Shown here piece after piece: positions 1 to 8,864 of a stretch of DNA of 64,000 nt. Numbering within the stretch: position 1 is the first letter of the stretch; every line of letters begins with the position of its first letter. This stretch comes from Winkia neuii (GTDB lineage Bacteria; Actinomycetota; Actinomycetes; Actinomycetales; Actinomycetaceae). A program made the position numbers and the translations under genes. The notes below the pieces were generated by a model. It saw only the letters and a program-made list of their open reading frames with translations. It ran no database searches and was not told the origin of the DNA. The stretch is from contig NZ_CP118946.1 in NCBI RefSeq assembly GCF_029011175.1, forward strand, positions 248,001-312,000. Direction: 5' to 3'.

Positions 1-616
1 CAAACACGAAACAGACGAGCACCACCCACCGCCATGCCCTCAGCATGGTGCGCGCGGATAGTACACCCATGAAGTTAGCTAGTACCAGGACCTCGGGCAG
101 CAGGTAGGACAGCCCAAATAGGATTACTAGGCGCATGTAGAAGCTGATGTAGCTAGAGGCCTGTAGTAGGGAGACGCCTCCTACCGGTACAAATGACTGT
201 AAGATGCGCACGGCCTTCGGGGCTACCCAAACGCCGGTGATTGCTCCTGCTACGAAGAGGGCGACGCCTACCAGTCCGAAGATGGCGACATACAGTTTTT
301 CTTTTCGGCGTAGGCCGGGGGCGATGAACGCGCCGATCTGAAATATCCACCACGGGCAAGAAAGCAGTGCGCCTAGCCAAATGGATACTTGCAATTTCAG
401 GTCGAAAGCTGCTCCGATGGTCTGAAAGTTGATCTGTGTGCCCGTCGTGCGCAGCTCCCTCAGCGGATCCGTCATAAATGCCATGACCGGGTCGTAAAGG
501 AACCAGCCTGCTACTGCGCCGAGTAGAATCCCCCCGAGGGCGAAGATAAGGCGCCTGCGCAGTTCGGCTAGGTGGGCCGCAATGGGCATGCGTCCCTGCG
601 GGTTGTTTCGCTTCAT
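1..616 (-). CDS. tatC: TatC, Sec-independent protein translocase subunit (C-terminus beyond window edge)
   Basis: Multi-spanning inner-membrane core of the twin-arginine translocase, which recognises RR signal peptides of folded proteins. An open frame runs from an ATG at 616 off the left edge, about 205 codons. The N-terminus has the MPIAAHLAELRRRL motif typical of TatC, followed by hydrophobic segments and the FVPVGG...SYISFY loop found before the later helices. It is the last visible gene of a leftward tatB-tatA-tatC run and starts 6 bp after the tatA stop. The linked Tat-dependent DmsA-like enzyme supports the assignment. Only the missing C-terminus limits the call. Confidence 0.93.
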   Translation of the reverse strand, partial: MKRNNPQGRMPIAAHLAELRRRLIFALGGILLGAVAGWFLYDPVMAFMTDPLRELRTTGTQINFQTIGAAFDLKLQVSIWLGALLSCPWWIFQIGAFIAPGLRRKEKLYVAIFGLVGVALFVAGAITGVWVAPKAVRILQSFVPVGGVSLLQASSYISFYMRLVILFGLSYLLPEVLVLANFMGVLSARTMLRAWRWVVLVCFVF

Positions 617-622
617 GACCTA

Positions 623-1060
623 CTAGTTAGCTGGGTTCTGAGGCTGGGCCGGGCCTTGCCCTTCCTGAAACTGCTGCGGCGGAACCGGCTGCTGCTGGAG
701 CGGAATCTGCGGGTTCTGCTGCGGCTGGTATTGCTGCGGCTGTGCGGGCTGCTGGTACTGCTGCACCGGCGGGGTTGCCTGCATCGGCTGAGTCGGTTGT
801 ACCGGGGGCACTTGCGTTGCCGGCTGGCCAGGCTGCGTCGCTGGCTGCTGGTACTGCTGCACCGGCTGGCTTTGCTGACTCGGCTGCGCCTGTACCTGCG
901 CCTGCTGGGAGGGTGCCGCGTCGTCCTCGGAAAGTTCGCGCATTTCCTTCTTCAGGACCTTGGCGGACTGGCCTAACGACCGGGCAATATCCGGCAGCTT
1001 CGAGGCGCCGAACAGCACTAGCAGAATAACTACGATGACAATTATGTGGCTGGGTCTCAC
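623..1060 (-). CDS. tatA: TatA, twin-arginine translocase pore subunit
   Basis: Single-span protein that oligomerises to form the Tat transport path. One N-terminal helix (about residues 5-17) is followed by the FGASKLPDIARSLGQSAK amphipathic helix diagnostic of TatA. The tail (about 50-145) is an unusually long Gln/Pro/Ala-rich disordered region with repeated PVQQYQQPA-like units. The start is GTG and overlaps the tatB stop by one base (TAGTG), so translation is probably coupled. Overlapping open frames in this gene come from the repetitive tail. Confidence 0.92.
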   Translation of the reverse strand: MRPSHIIVIVVILLVLFGASKLPDIARSLGQSAKVLKKEMRELSEDDAAPSQQAQVQAQPSQQSQPVQQYQQPATQPGQPATQVPPVQPTQPMQATPPVQQYQQPAQPQQYQPQQNPQIPLQQQPVPPQQFQEGQGPAQPQNPAN

Positions 1061-1443
1061 TATTTACCTCCATCGGGGGCTGACTGTTCCCCAGAAACTG
1101 GGGGATTGCTGCCAGCGGCGGTGCCAGCATCGCTGGCGGGGCTTGAACTGCGCGCCTGCTTCATCCATTCGTTCAGTTCCTCCTGGACGGCCTCGCGCAC
1201 CATTTGCTTCGGACTGTACTTCGAAAGGTCGAAGTCTCGTAGCATTTGCAGGTTTTTTATGTCTTGTTCGGTAAGGCCGGCAGAATCGGATAGCGTTTCG
1301 GCTCGCAGTCGCGCCGACCAGTTGCGGAAAGCTGCTAGCAGTGTACGCAGCCCGTGTAGCGCTTGCGCCACAGATTTAGGGCCTAACAGCAGAGCTGCCA
1401 AGACAAGGATGATCAGAAATTCTGCTCCGTCTATCCCAAACAT
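1060..1443 (-). CDS. tatB: TatB, twin-arginine translocase receptor subunit
   Basis: TatB forms the substrate-receptor complex with TatC. The protein begins MFGIDGAEFLIILVLAALLLGPK, the TatA/B-type membrane helix with the conserved GP hinge. A longer amphipathic, charged cytosolic part follows (to about residue 105), as in TatB. It lies about 70 bp downstream of the DmsA-like gene on the same strand and overlaps tatA by one base. The order B-A-C after a Tat substrate is unusual; actinobacterial tatA-tatC pairs normally lie apart from tatB. Confidence 0.85.
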   Translation of the reverse strand: MFGIDGAEFLIILVLAALLLGPKSVAQALHGLRTLLAAFRNWSARLRAETLSDSAGLTEQDIKNLQMLRDFDLSKYSPKQMVREAVQEELNEWMKQARSSSPASDAGTAAGSNPPVSGEQSAPDGGK

Positions 1444-1513
1444 GGCGCCTCCTTACCGAAATAGTCTACCTGTATCCTGAATCCTGCCAGCTGCAGGATT
1501 ACCGGCTGCGATC

Positions 1514-4054
1514 TTACGCCTTGACGGCCTGCGCCAAGATCGTGTGCACGCCCATCCCTTTGGCTATGGGAGTGGGGTGCAGTGAGGACAGGGTGTTGAC
1601 CGATCCGGCCACGTCTACCGGTTTGTCCGGGTTGGCACCTGCCGGGGGCTTCACTTCCGAGGCCGGACGGGGATCGTACCAGGCTCCTTGCGGCACTGAC
1701 ATGGTTCCGGGGGCGATGCGCGCGGTCACTTTGGCGGGTAGGCGGATGGTGCCGCGGTCGTTGTAGACGAACACCAGATCCCCGTTTTCTATCCCGCGTT
1801 CTTTGGCGTCTGCCGGGTTCATCCACACGGTTTGGATGTGCGCTTCTTTTAGCCATGCCACGTTGCCGTATGAAGAGTGCGTGCGTGCCTTAAAGTGATG
1901 GCCGATAACCTGCAGCGGATATTTTTTGTTGGTGGCGGCGTCCTCGGCCCCTTCCCAGGTGTTGACATGTTCGGGGAGAGGCGTAATAACGTCGCCGGAC
2001 AGCTTGGGACGGAATTTGCCGAAGGTCCACTTTTGTGCCAGGTTTTCCAGGCGCTGCGAATAGATTTCGATCTTTCCCGAGGGCGTCGCCAGCGGATTTG
2101 CGTCCGGATCTTTGCGGAAGTCCTCCATGGATACGGTAGCGCCCATGTTCTTGCGGAAGATGCCCATCTTCTTCCATTCTTCGTAAGTGGGTAGATCTGG
2201 GTCTTCGGCTCTGCCGGTTTCCACGGTTTCTTTGAGCCACTGTTCGCGGGTTTTTCCGCCCGTGAATGCTTCTTTGATGCCTAGCTTGGCTGATAGTTCG
2301 GTGCAAATGTCGAAGATGGATTTGCATTCGTATAGCGGTTCTATGGCCTGTTCGGAAACGATCCCGTAGGCCATGGGGGTAGCGTTTTCGCCGGGGTGGT
2401 AGTCCGACTCTTCTGCAGTGGAAGTGCCTGGCAGTAGATAGTCCGAATACCGTGCCGTCACGGTTTGCATAATGTCGCAGGTGACGATTAGTTCGCATTT
2501 TGATTCGTCGCGCAGGATGTCTACGGAATGGTTGTTGTCGCCGGTCTGGTTTACCAGCGAGTTTGACCCGTAGTTGAAGATGGCCTTGATCGGGGTGGTA
2601 AGGCGAGTGTTGGTGGGGTTGCCGTCCTCGTCGACGGGGACCTTGAGGGCGCGCACGCCCAACTCGGGTTTTTGGCCCACCCCCGAGTTGAAGGTGTCCA
2701 TCTGTGGGCCGTGCTCTATGGCGTCCAACCAGCTAAACACTGAGATGATCTTCATGGAGGGGTTCTTTATGTCCTCGTAGAAGGTCTTGGTTACGGGCAG
2801 TGCTACTCCGCCCTCGCGCGCGCCTGGCCCGCCCCCAGCGATGCCGACGTTGCCGGTTACGCAAGCTAGTAGGAAGATCGCCCGCGCAATGTTTTCGCCG
2901 TTGGCGTGCCGCTGCGGGCCCCACCCCTGGGTGATGGCGCAGGGTTTCGCCCCCGCGATGGTGCGGGCTAGCTGGCGGATTCGCGAGGCCGGAACCCCCG
3001 TGATCGCGGCGGCCCACTGTGGGGTCTTTTCCACCCCATCCTTGCCTTTGCCTTCCAGGTAGGAGCGGTAGGAGGCGTTCTTGGGGGCACCTTTTGGCAT
3101 GTGTGCCTCGTCGAAGCCGACGCAGTATTTGTCCAGGAAGGCCTGGTCGTGCAGGTTTTCTTGCAGCATCACGTAAATCATGCCGGCTACTAGCGCCGCG
3201 TCGGTGCCGGGGCGCAGTGGCACCCATTCGTCGCCGAGCGCCACCGAGGTTTCCGAATAGCGCGGGTCAATAATGATGGTCTTCACGCCGCTCTTGCGCT
3301 TAGTGGCCTGCGTGATGAAGGTTTGCCCGCCGCCGGACATGCGGGTTTCTAGCGGGTTGTTGCCGAACATGACCTGTAGCTGCGCATTTGCAGCGTCGTC
3401 AAAGCTGTTGGCCGCCTGCCATTCGCCGTAAAAGTACGGGTAAGCCTGGGTGATGTTCGTGGTCGAATAGTCAGAGTAGTGGTCTAGGTAGCCACCGAAG
3501 GCGTTTAGCATGCGCGCCACGGGAGTCTGCTCTGGCGGCCACGAGCAAGCCATAGTAGAACCGAGTACGCCCGTGCCGTACTGGATGTAGAAGCACTCAT
3601 TGCCCCAGTCGGATTTCAGCTGTTTCATCTTGTCCGCGATTTCGGTGAGGGCCTGATCCCAGCTGATGGGAACCCACTGGCCGTCGCCACGCTTCGTGCC
3701 GGGTTTGCGCTTCATGGGGCGCTTCAACCGTTGCGGGTTGTAGATTCGCTGGCGCATTGAACGCCCACGCGGGCAGGCCCGCACCTGCTGGTTGCCCAGT
3801 TCGTCGCTGCCGGTGTTGTCTGGCAGGACGCGGATGACTCGTCCGTCTTTTACTTGTAGGCGCAGCGGGCAGCGGGAACCGCAGTTGACTGTGCAGGCAC
3901 TCCACACGGTGCGGTCGGCACTGGTGTTGCCCGTGCCATTCGGAACCAACTTTTTGGGAGCGGCAGTGGGTTTGTCAGAGCAGGCCACGAGCGCCCCTGC
4001 ACTTGCCCCTAATGCGGACCACTTCAAAAATTGTCTCCTGGAGGGGTTGGCCAT
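1514..4054 (-). CDS. dmsA: DmsA/YnfE-type molybdopterin oxidoreductase, Tat-exported lipoprotein
   Basis: Catalytic subunit of the DMSO-reductase family: reduces an S- or N-oxide at a bis-MGD cofactor using electrons from the quinone pool. The N-terminus has a Tat motif RRQFLKW (R6-R7), then an LVAC lipobox-like stretch (Cys25), so it is probably exported folded and possibly lipid-anchored. Cys54, Cys58, Cys62 and Cys94 fit the 4Fe-4S site. A YGTGVLGSTM...GGYLDHYSDYST stretch resembles the DmsA region containing the Ser ligand of Mo. Length of 846 residues is normal. It precedes tatBAC on the same strand. No dmsB or dmsC is visible on either side inside the window. Substrate unknown. Confidence 0.85.
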   Translation of the reverse strand: MANPSRRQFLKWSALGASAGALVACSDKPTAAPKKLVPNGTGNTSADRTVWSACTVNCGSRCPLRLQVKDGRVIRVLPDNTGSDELGNQQVRACPRGRSMRQRIYNPQRLKRPMKRKPGTKRGDGQWVPISWDQALTEIADKMKQLKSDWGNECFYIQYGTGVLGSTMACSWPPEQTPVARMLNAFGGYLDHYSDYSTTNITQAYPYFYGEWQAANSFDDAANAQLQVMFGNNPLETRMSGGGQTFITQATKRKSGVKTIIIDPRYSETSVALGDEWVPLRPGTDAALVAGMIYVMLQENLHDQAFLDKYCVGFDEAHMPKGAPKNASYRSYLEGKGKDGVEKTPQWAAAITGVPASRIRQLARTIAGAKPCAITQGWGPQRHANGENIARAIFLLACVTGNVGIAGGGPGAREGGVALPVTKTFYEDIKNPSMKIISVFSWLDAIEHGPQMDTFNSGVGQKPELGVRALKVPVDEDGNPTNTRLTTPIKAIFNYGSNSLVNQTGDNNHSVDILRDESKCELIVTCDIMQTVTARYSDYLLPGTSTAEESDYHPGENATPMAYGIVSEQAIEPLYECKSIFDICTELSAKLGIKEAFTGGKTREQWLKETVETGRAEDPDLPTYEEWKKMGIFRKNMGATVSMEDFRKDPDANPLATPSGKIEIYSQRLENLAQKWTFGKFRPKLSGDVITPLPEHVNTWEGAEDAATNKKYPLQVIGHHFKARTHSSYGNVAWLKEAHIQTVWMNPADAKERGIENGDLVFVYNDRGTIRLPAKVTARIAPGTMSVPQGAWYDPRPASEVKPPAGANPDKPVDVAGSVNTLSSLHPTPIAKGMGVHTILAQAVKA

Positions 4055-4328
4055 GACTGCTCCTTTCAGTTTCTGCCTAGTGGAAGTAGAGCTTAGGCGA
4101 CAAGTGACGCATAAATGTGGGACCTTGCCCGTCCAGATCAGTCAAGCCGCCTGGCAAGGCCGTTTTAGAAGCCGTTTCAAAAGGTGAGGGCGGCGTCTTG
4201 GATCCCCAAGGACCACCGAATTAGGCAACTCCTGCCTTCCCAATCCCTGGCTGAATGGCAGGCTCTAGCCTACCTCGCAGCCCCTGGCCCGCCGCCAACC
4301 GGCTGCCTCAGCCCGCTATAGTCGAAAC

Positions 4329-5276
4329 GTGAATAAGAAATCTGCAGGCAGGTATGCGCCCTCGCCCTCGGGGGATCTACATGTGGGCAACCTGCGCACG
4401 GCACTGCTGGCATGGGTGGGCGCTCGCGGCACGGGGCGGCGCTTTGTAATGCGCGTGGAGGACATTGACGCGGCCCGCTCTTCGCACGCCTCCGGGGAGC
4501 GCCAGCTTGAAGACCTGGCTGCCCTAGGGCTGGACTGGGATGAACTGTATTGGCAAAGTGAGGCTCCCACCCGCCACCAGCAGGCATTAGAGCGGTTGCT
4601 TGCAGGTGGGCACGTATTTGAATGCTACTGTTCGCGCCGCGAGATCCGGGAGGCGGCGTCAGCGCCCCACGTGCCGCCGGGATTCTACCCAGGGACTTGT
4701 CTGCACCTTACCGAGGGCGAACGGCAGACCGCGCGGGAACGGTTGGCCGCGGCGGGGCGCGCCCCTGCGCTGCGACTGCGTGGGGGAGAAACTTGGCGAG
4801 TGCACGACCTGTATGCCGGGGACGTGGAAGGCACAGTCGATCACCTGGTGTTGCGCCGCGGCGATGGGCAGCTGGCCTATAACCTGGTGTGCGTTGTGGA
4901 CGACGGCGACGAGGGCGTAGACCAGGTTGTCCGCGGGGCCGATCTGCTTTCCGCCGCACCTGCCCAGGCCTACCTGGCGCACCTGCTCGGTTTGCCGAAG
5001 GTGGTCGAATATGCGCACGTGCCCCTGGTGCTGGGGCCATCTGGGGCGCGGCTAGCCAAACGCGACGGGGCAGTCACCTTGCGACAGCTGCGCGAAGGGG
5101 GCATGTCCGTCGGGGACGTGGTGGGGATGATTGCAGCCTCTTTGGGGTTCGAGGGCGTAGATTCAGCCTCCGGGCTGCTAGAAGAAATGGCAGCTAGCCC
5201 GGGCAAGCACCCGCTTGCCGGGATCGGCGAGCGGGAGTGGACATTTCACCCGCACCAGTGTTCGCAGGCAGATTGA
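4329..5276 (+). CDS. gluQ: Glutamyl-Q tRNA(Asp) synthetase
   Basis: Truncated GluRS paralogue that attaches glutamate to the queuosine base of tRNA-Asp. The class I signature is present as HVGN (about residues 18-21), with a KRDG motif near 240 in place of the KMSKS loop. An ECYC...Y...C zinc-type motif lies at about 98-122. At 315 residues it lacks the GluRS anticodon-binding domain, as expected for GluQ. The start is GTG; no strong ribosome site is visible. It is divergent from the DmsA gene and convergent with the sirtuin. Confidence 0.9.
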   Translation: MNKKSAGRYAPSPSGDLHVGNLRTALLAWVGARGTGRRFVMRVEDIDAARSSHASGERQLEDLAALGLDWDELYWQSEAPTRHQQALERLLAGGHVFECYCSRREIREAASAPHVPPGFYPGTCLHLTEGERQTARERLAAAGRAPALRLRGGETWRVHDLYAGDVEGTVDHLVLRRGDGQLAYNLVCVVDDGDEGVDQVVRGADLLSAAPAQAYLAHLLGLPKVVEYAHVPLVLGPSGARLAKRDGAVTLRQLREGGMSVGDVVGMIAASLGFEGVDSASGLLEEMAASPGKHPLAGIGEREWTFHPHQCSQAD

Positions 5277-5277
5277 A

Positions 5278-5291
5278 GGCCTGCATAGGCC
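5278..5291. terminator. Short hairpin between converging gluQ and sirtuin genes
   Basis: GGCCT-GCAT-AGGCC is a perfect 5-bp stem starting two bases after the gluQ stop, in the 42-bp gap between two convergent genes. It has no clear T-run, so termination is a weak inference from position. Confidence 0.3.
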
Positions 5292-5318
5292 GGCGTTGTG
5301 ACTATTACCGGGGGGTGG

Positions 5319-6170
5319 CTAGTTTGCGCCTAGCAGCCGCTCAGCTAGGCCGGTCAGCGCTTCGGAAGCGCCGCCCTCAATTCGCACGTCCGCGAAGGGG
5401 TCACCCTGGCAACGGCCGCGATTGACAATGGCAACCTTCGCCCCGTGCATCGCGCCTTCGCGCAACACCATCATCCCGGTCATCACCATCAGCGAAGAAC
5501 CCACAGTGAGCATCACGTCCGCTGTGGCCGCTGCGGCGAAAGAATTTTCCATGGCATCCATGGGCAGCTGTTCGCCGAAGAAAATGACGTCCGGCTTTAG
5601 CAGCCCACCGCAAATAGTGCAGGGGGCCAACACAAAATCTTTGGCGTCGGCCTCGGCGGCGGTGCGGTCGGCCTCGGCAAGAATGGCCACGTGCTGCGGA
5701 TCCAAATCGGGTTTCAGATCCGGGTTGAGGCGCCGCAATTCCTTATCTACGACCTCGCGCGAAAAGTACTGACCGCACTTTAGGCAGCGGACACGATTGA
5801 AAGAGCCATGCAGCTCATAAAGGTTTTGGATCCCGGCCCGCGCGTCTAACCCGTCGACGTTCTGGGTGGCGACTGCGCTCACCAGGCCCGCCTTTTCTAG
5901 TTGTGCCAACGCCTGATGGCCGGGGGTGGGCGAGAGAGTTTCCATGGTGCGCCAGGTCTGCTGGTTGCGCATCCACACCCACCGCTGCCACACCGGGTCT
6001 GATACGAAATCATCAAACTCTACCGACGGGCGATCCCCCGAACCGGTACCGCGGTAGTCCGGAATGCCCGCGTCCGTCGACAGGCCAGCCCCCGCAATCA
6101 CAACCGTTTTCCTACCCCGCATGAGCGAGGCAAGTTCGTCTAACTGTGCTTCCATATTACTTTGCGCCAT
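5319..6170 (-). CDS. Sir2-family NAD-dependent protein deacylase
   Basis: Removes acyl groups from lysine with NAD as co-substrate. All Sir2 signatures are visible: GAGLSTDAGIPDYRG near the N-terminus, TQNVDGL, the catalytic LHGS, two CxxC zinc pairs (RCLKC and APCTICGG), and the GSSLMV motif. At 283 residues it is a normal bacterial cytosolic sirtuin. It is a single gene, convergent with gluQ and divergent from the permease gene. Confidence 0.93.
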   Translation of the reverse strand: MAQSNMEAQLDELASLMRGRKTVVIAGAGLSTDAGIPDYRGTGSGDRPSVEFDDFVSDPVWQRWVWMRNQQTWRTMETLSPTPGHQALAQLEKAGLVSAVATQNVDGLDARAGIQNLYELHGSFNRVRCLKCGQYFSREVVDKELRRLNPDLKPDLDPQHVAILAEADRTAAEADAKDFVLAPCTICGGLLKPDVIFFGEQLPMDAMENSFAAAATADVMLTVGSSLMVMTGMMVLREGAMHGAKVAIVNRGRCQGDPFADVRIEGGASEALTGLAERLLGAN

Positions 6171-6350
6171 GGCTTCACCTTATCGCCGCCGCCCAATTCG
6201 AGGAGGAAGACCTCCTTCCTCCTCCACCTTCGCCGCCGTGTTAGACCGCGCACGTGAACGGCAAATAGCTTCCATCTGAACGGGCAAAACAGTTAGGCTG
6301 GTGTCCCGGTCGGTGCATTAACTGGCACCTTATTGATCGGAGATCCCCAA

Positions 6351-7808
6351 ATGCCTATTCTTGGTCACTGGCGCCTTCACGGCGACGGTAAAACTATTGC
6401 TCCCGGCGAAGTGGTTATGCCGCAGGAGCGCCTATCCTGGCCCCGCACTGCTGGCATCGGCGCCCAGCACGTGGTGGCAATGTTCGGAGCCACTTTCCTG
6501 GTGCCGCTACTGACCGGATTCCCGCCCTCGACAACCCTGTTCTTCACGGGCATGGGCACAATCTTGTTCATCCTTATTACTTCTGGGCGGCTCCCATCCT
6601 ACCTGGGTTCTTCATTTGCGCTGATTGCCCCAATTGGGGCAGTGACCGGATACGTTTCTGGCGGCGGCGCCCCCATCGATGCCTCCAAGATGGCCCTGGC
6701 TCAAGGCGGCGTAATTAGTGCGGGTCTGGCCCTGTTCGTGGTGGGTGTGATCGTGCACTTTGCTGGGGCACACTGGGTTGACCGTGTGATGCCCCCGATC
6801 GTCACCGGCGCGATCGTGGCCTTGATCGGCTTCAACCTGGCCCCTGCCGCCTGGAACAACGTCAAACAGGCGCCCGTGACCGCGCTGGTCACCATCGTCT
6901 CTATCCTGGCAATCACCGTCCTGTTCAAAGGCATCATTGGCCGCCTGTCCATCCTGTTCGGTGTACTGATCGGCTACGCGTGCGCGGTGATCCGCCACGA
7001 AGTGAACTTCGAAGCGATCGATTCGGCAGCCTGGATCGGTCTGCCCACCTTCCACGCGCCGGCCTTCGACCCGTCCCTGCTGGGCCTGTTCGTGCCCGTA
7101 GTACTAGTGTTGATCGCCGAGAACGTCGGCCACGTCAAGTCCGTGTCCGCAATGACCGGCCAGCAGCTCGACGATGTGACCGGGCGGGCGCTAATGGCCG
7201 ACGGGTTCTCGACCATGCTTGCCGGCTCTGGCGGTGGCTCCGGCACCACCACTTACGCGGAGAACATTGGCGTTATGGCTGCCACCCGCGTCTACTCGAC
7301 CGCAGCCTACATTATTGCCGCCGTCGTCGCCCTCGCCCTGTCCTTGCTGCCTAAGTTCGGCGAAATCATTGCGACTATCCCGCCGGGAGTGCTGGGGGGC
7401 GCCTCTACCGTCCTGTACGGCATGATCGGCATGCTGGGCGTGCGCATTTGGGTACAGAACAAGGTTGATTTTGCTGACCCCGTAAACCTGAACACCGCAG
7501 CTGTGTCCATGGTTGTGGCCATCGCCAACTACACCTGGCACTGGGGCGACATGGTGTTCGAAGGCATCGCGCTCGGTTCTGCCGCCGCGATCCTGATCTA
7601 CCACATCATGCGGTGGATCTCGAAGGTGCGCGGGACCAACCTGGAGCAGGCTTCGCCCGCCTCCGCACCCGCAGGCGTGGAACTAGATTCGCCCTCTTAC
7701 GCTAAGCGGCACCGGGCGGCACAGCTTCACGCCGAGGCCGAAAAGCTAGAGCATGAGGCCGAGGAAATCGAAGCCGACCGTGGCGTCGAGCCTCCTATAG
7801 TGAAGTAG
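6351..7808 (+). CDS. uraA: NCS2-family uracil/xanthine permease
   Basis: Proton-coupled nucleobase importer of the NCS2 (UraA/RutG) family. About 12-14 hydrophobic segments are visible, with the family regions SSFALIAPIGAV, LIAENVGHVKS and GSGGGSGTTTYAENIGVM, the last two carrying substrate-site residues in UraA. I chose the ATG at 6351 because CGGAG lies about 8 bp upstream; a TTG 18 bp earlier is possible. The C-terminal tail (about 440-485) is charged, with Glu/Ala-rich heptads. Uracil is the likeliest substrate; xanthine cannot be excluded. Confidence 0.88.
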   Translation: MPILGHWRLHGDGKTIAPGEVVMPQERLSWPRTAGIGAQHVVAMFGATFLVPLLTGFPPSTTLFFTGMGTILFILITSGRLPSYLGSSFALIAPIGAVTGYVSGGGAPIDASKMALAQGGVISAGLALFVVGVIVHFAGAHWVDRVMPPIVTGAIVALIGFNLAPAAWNNVKQAPVTALVTIVSILAITVLFKGIIGRLSILFGVLIGYACAVIRHEVNFEAIDSAAWIGLPTFHAPAFDPSLLGLFVPVVLVLIAENVGHVKSVSAMTGQQLDDVTGRALMADGFSTMLAGSGGGSGTTTYAENIGVMAATRVYSTAAYIIAAVVALALSLLPKFGEIIATIPPGVLGGASTVLYGMIGMLGVRIWVQNKVDFADPVNLNTAAVSMVVAIANYTWHWGDMVFEGIALGSAAAILIYHIMRWISKVRGTNLEQASPASAPAGVELDSPSYAKRHRAAQLHAEAEKLEHEAEEIEADRGVEPPIVK

Positions 7809-7856
7809 GTGGCGGTCCTGCCAGCATAGGGCGGGGCCAGACACCAAAATAGACTA

Positions 7857-7898
7857 CCGCCAGCATCCGGCAGCCTCTGGGAAGGCGGATGCTGGCGG
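7857..7898. terminator. Bidirectional terminator-like hairpin
   Basis: CCGCCAGCATCCG (7857-7869) pairs perfectly with CGGATGCTGGCGG (7886-7898) over 13 bp with a 16-nt loop. It lies between the permease gene and the converging LytR_C gene. On the minus strand it is followed by TAGTCTATTTT, so it fits leftward termination best. Confidence 0.6.
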
Positions 7899-8005
7899 CA
7901 AAAGCTTAAGCAGTACCGGCATGGCCTATAGCCGTGCCAGGTTGGTAGGCAAGCTCGCAGAAGTTAGTTCCATAGATTGCGCGGGGCGCCGGAGCAAATG
8001 TGCCG

Positions 8006-8608
8006 CTACTCGACTGATTTTTGGCCAATTGGTAGGCAGGTGCGCGGCGACTTGAGGCCTTCCTTTTTCAGGATCTGCTCAACGTGTTTTGTGTCCTCGA
8101 GCTTGGCAAATTCGTTGCCTAGCGTCAGCTCTAGGCCGGAGGAGGCAGTCCCGTCCAACACTACCGAGGAGCCGGGCACGGCCACGGCCAACGTGTATGC
8201 CGCCGCGACACCGCTGGTGCCCGTACGAATACGGGCAGCGCCGGTGAACTCGCCGGTGGGCGCGTTGCCAGTTTCACCAATCTTGTAGCCGCGCCCCTTC
8301 AAATTGCCGGCCACCTCGGTTGCCAGACCGGCCTTATCCGTACCATTTAGTACGACCACCGTGGAGTCCTTCGGATCGGTCGGCTTAGACCCTTCGGGCA
8401 CGCAGGGCACCTGGCTGATGCGGGCTACGGGTTTCTTTTCCGAGAACGTGTTACCGAATGGCAGGGGAATGATGCCTAACGCCATCAGCATGCCCACTAG
8501 TAGCGCTATAACCATTAGGGCAGCGCTAATGGTGAAGACGACGGTTTCGCGTTGTTGCCGTTTGCGCCTGTACAGTTGGCGCCCGGTTAGTCCTTCGGAA
8601 GTGCTCAC
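8006..8608 (-). CDS. Membrane-anchored LytR C-terminal-domain protein
   Basis: One transmembrane helix at about residues 22-45 (TVVFTISAALMVIALLVGMLMAL) follows a basic cytosolic N-terminus. The exported part has a LytR_C-like domain: STVVVLNGTDKAGLATEVAGNLKGRGY is the typical opening. The longer reading frame upstream runs antisense into the TPP riboswitch, so I start at GTG 8608, preceded closely by AGGA. LytR_C proteins are linked to actinobacterial envelope assembly, but this one lacks the LCP catalytic domain, so its role is unknown. Confidence 0.75.
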   Translation of the reverse strand: MSTSEGLTGRQLYRRKRQQRETVVFTISAALMVIALLVGMLMALGIIPLPFGNTFSEKKPVARISQVPCVPEGSKPTDPKDSTVVVLNGTDKAGLATEVAGNLKGRGYKIGETGNAPTGEFTGAARIRTGTSGVAAAYTLAVAVPGSSVVLDGTASSGLELTLGNEFAKLEDTKHVEQILKKEGLKSPRTCLPIGQKSVE

Positions 8609-8740
8609 CTTCCTGAGTTTAGTTGATGATCGCCAATTTAGGCATTCCCGGTGTTCACTAGTCCTTTTCCGGCGGCGGGGCGGTAGAGGGCGGGGTCCTC
8701 GCCTGGGCAAGGTGCCCTCTAGGTGGGCTATGATTGTCCC

Positions 8741-8823
8741 CGACAGGGGAGCTGTTTGGCTGAGAGTGCGGATGGTCCGCAGACCCTCGAACCTGATCCG
8801 GGTAATGCTGGCGTAGGTGGTCG
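8741..8823 (+). promoter_or_regulatory. TPP riboswitch (THI element)
   Basis: The conserved core is directly readable: GGCTGAGAGTGCGG, then ACCCTCGAACCTGATCCGGG, then TAATGCTGGCGTAGG. P1 is formed by CGAC (8741-8744) and GTCG (8820-8823). It sits about 40 bp upstream of a thiamine-type ABC transporter operon. Thiamine pyrophosphate binding should lower expression of thiBPQ. Confidence 0.96.
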
Positions 8824-8845
8824 AGCTCTGCCACGTATGTGGTCC

Positions 8846-8859
8846 CCTCCGAACGGAGG
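8846..8859 (+). promoter_or_regulatory. Shine-Dalgarno-sequestering hairpin, expression platform of the TPP riboswitch
   Basis: CCTCC-GAAC-GGAGG forms a perfect 5-bp stem with a 4-nt loop (a sixth C-G pair is sterically possible). The 3' arm is the ribosome-binding site of thiB, 5 bp before the ATG at 8865. This points to translational control. The aptamer GGGGA (8746-8750) could pair alternatively with TCCCC (8843-8847). Confidence 0.7.
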
Positions 8860-8864
8860 ATTTT

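Noticed and set aside
627-1130. Alternative frames over the tatA gene
   Set aside because: Products of the Gln/Pro-rich repetitive tail. The tatA frame has the conserved helix and amphipathic motif.
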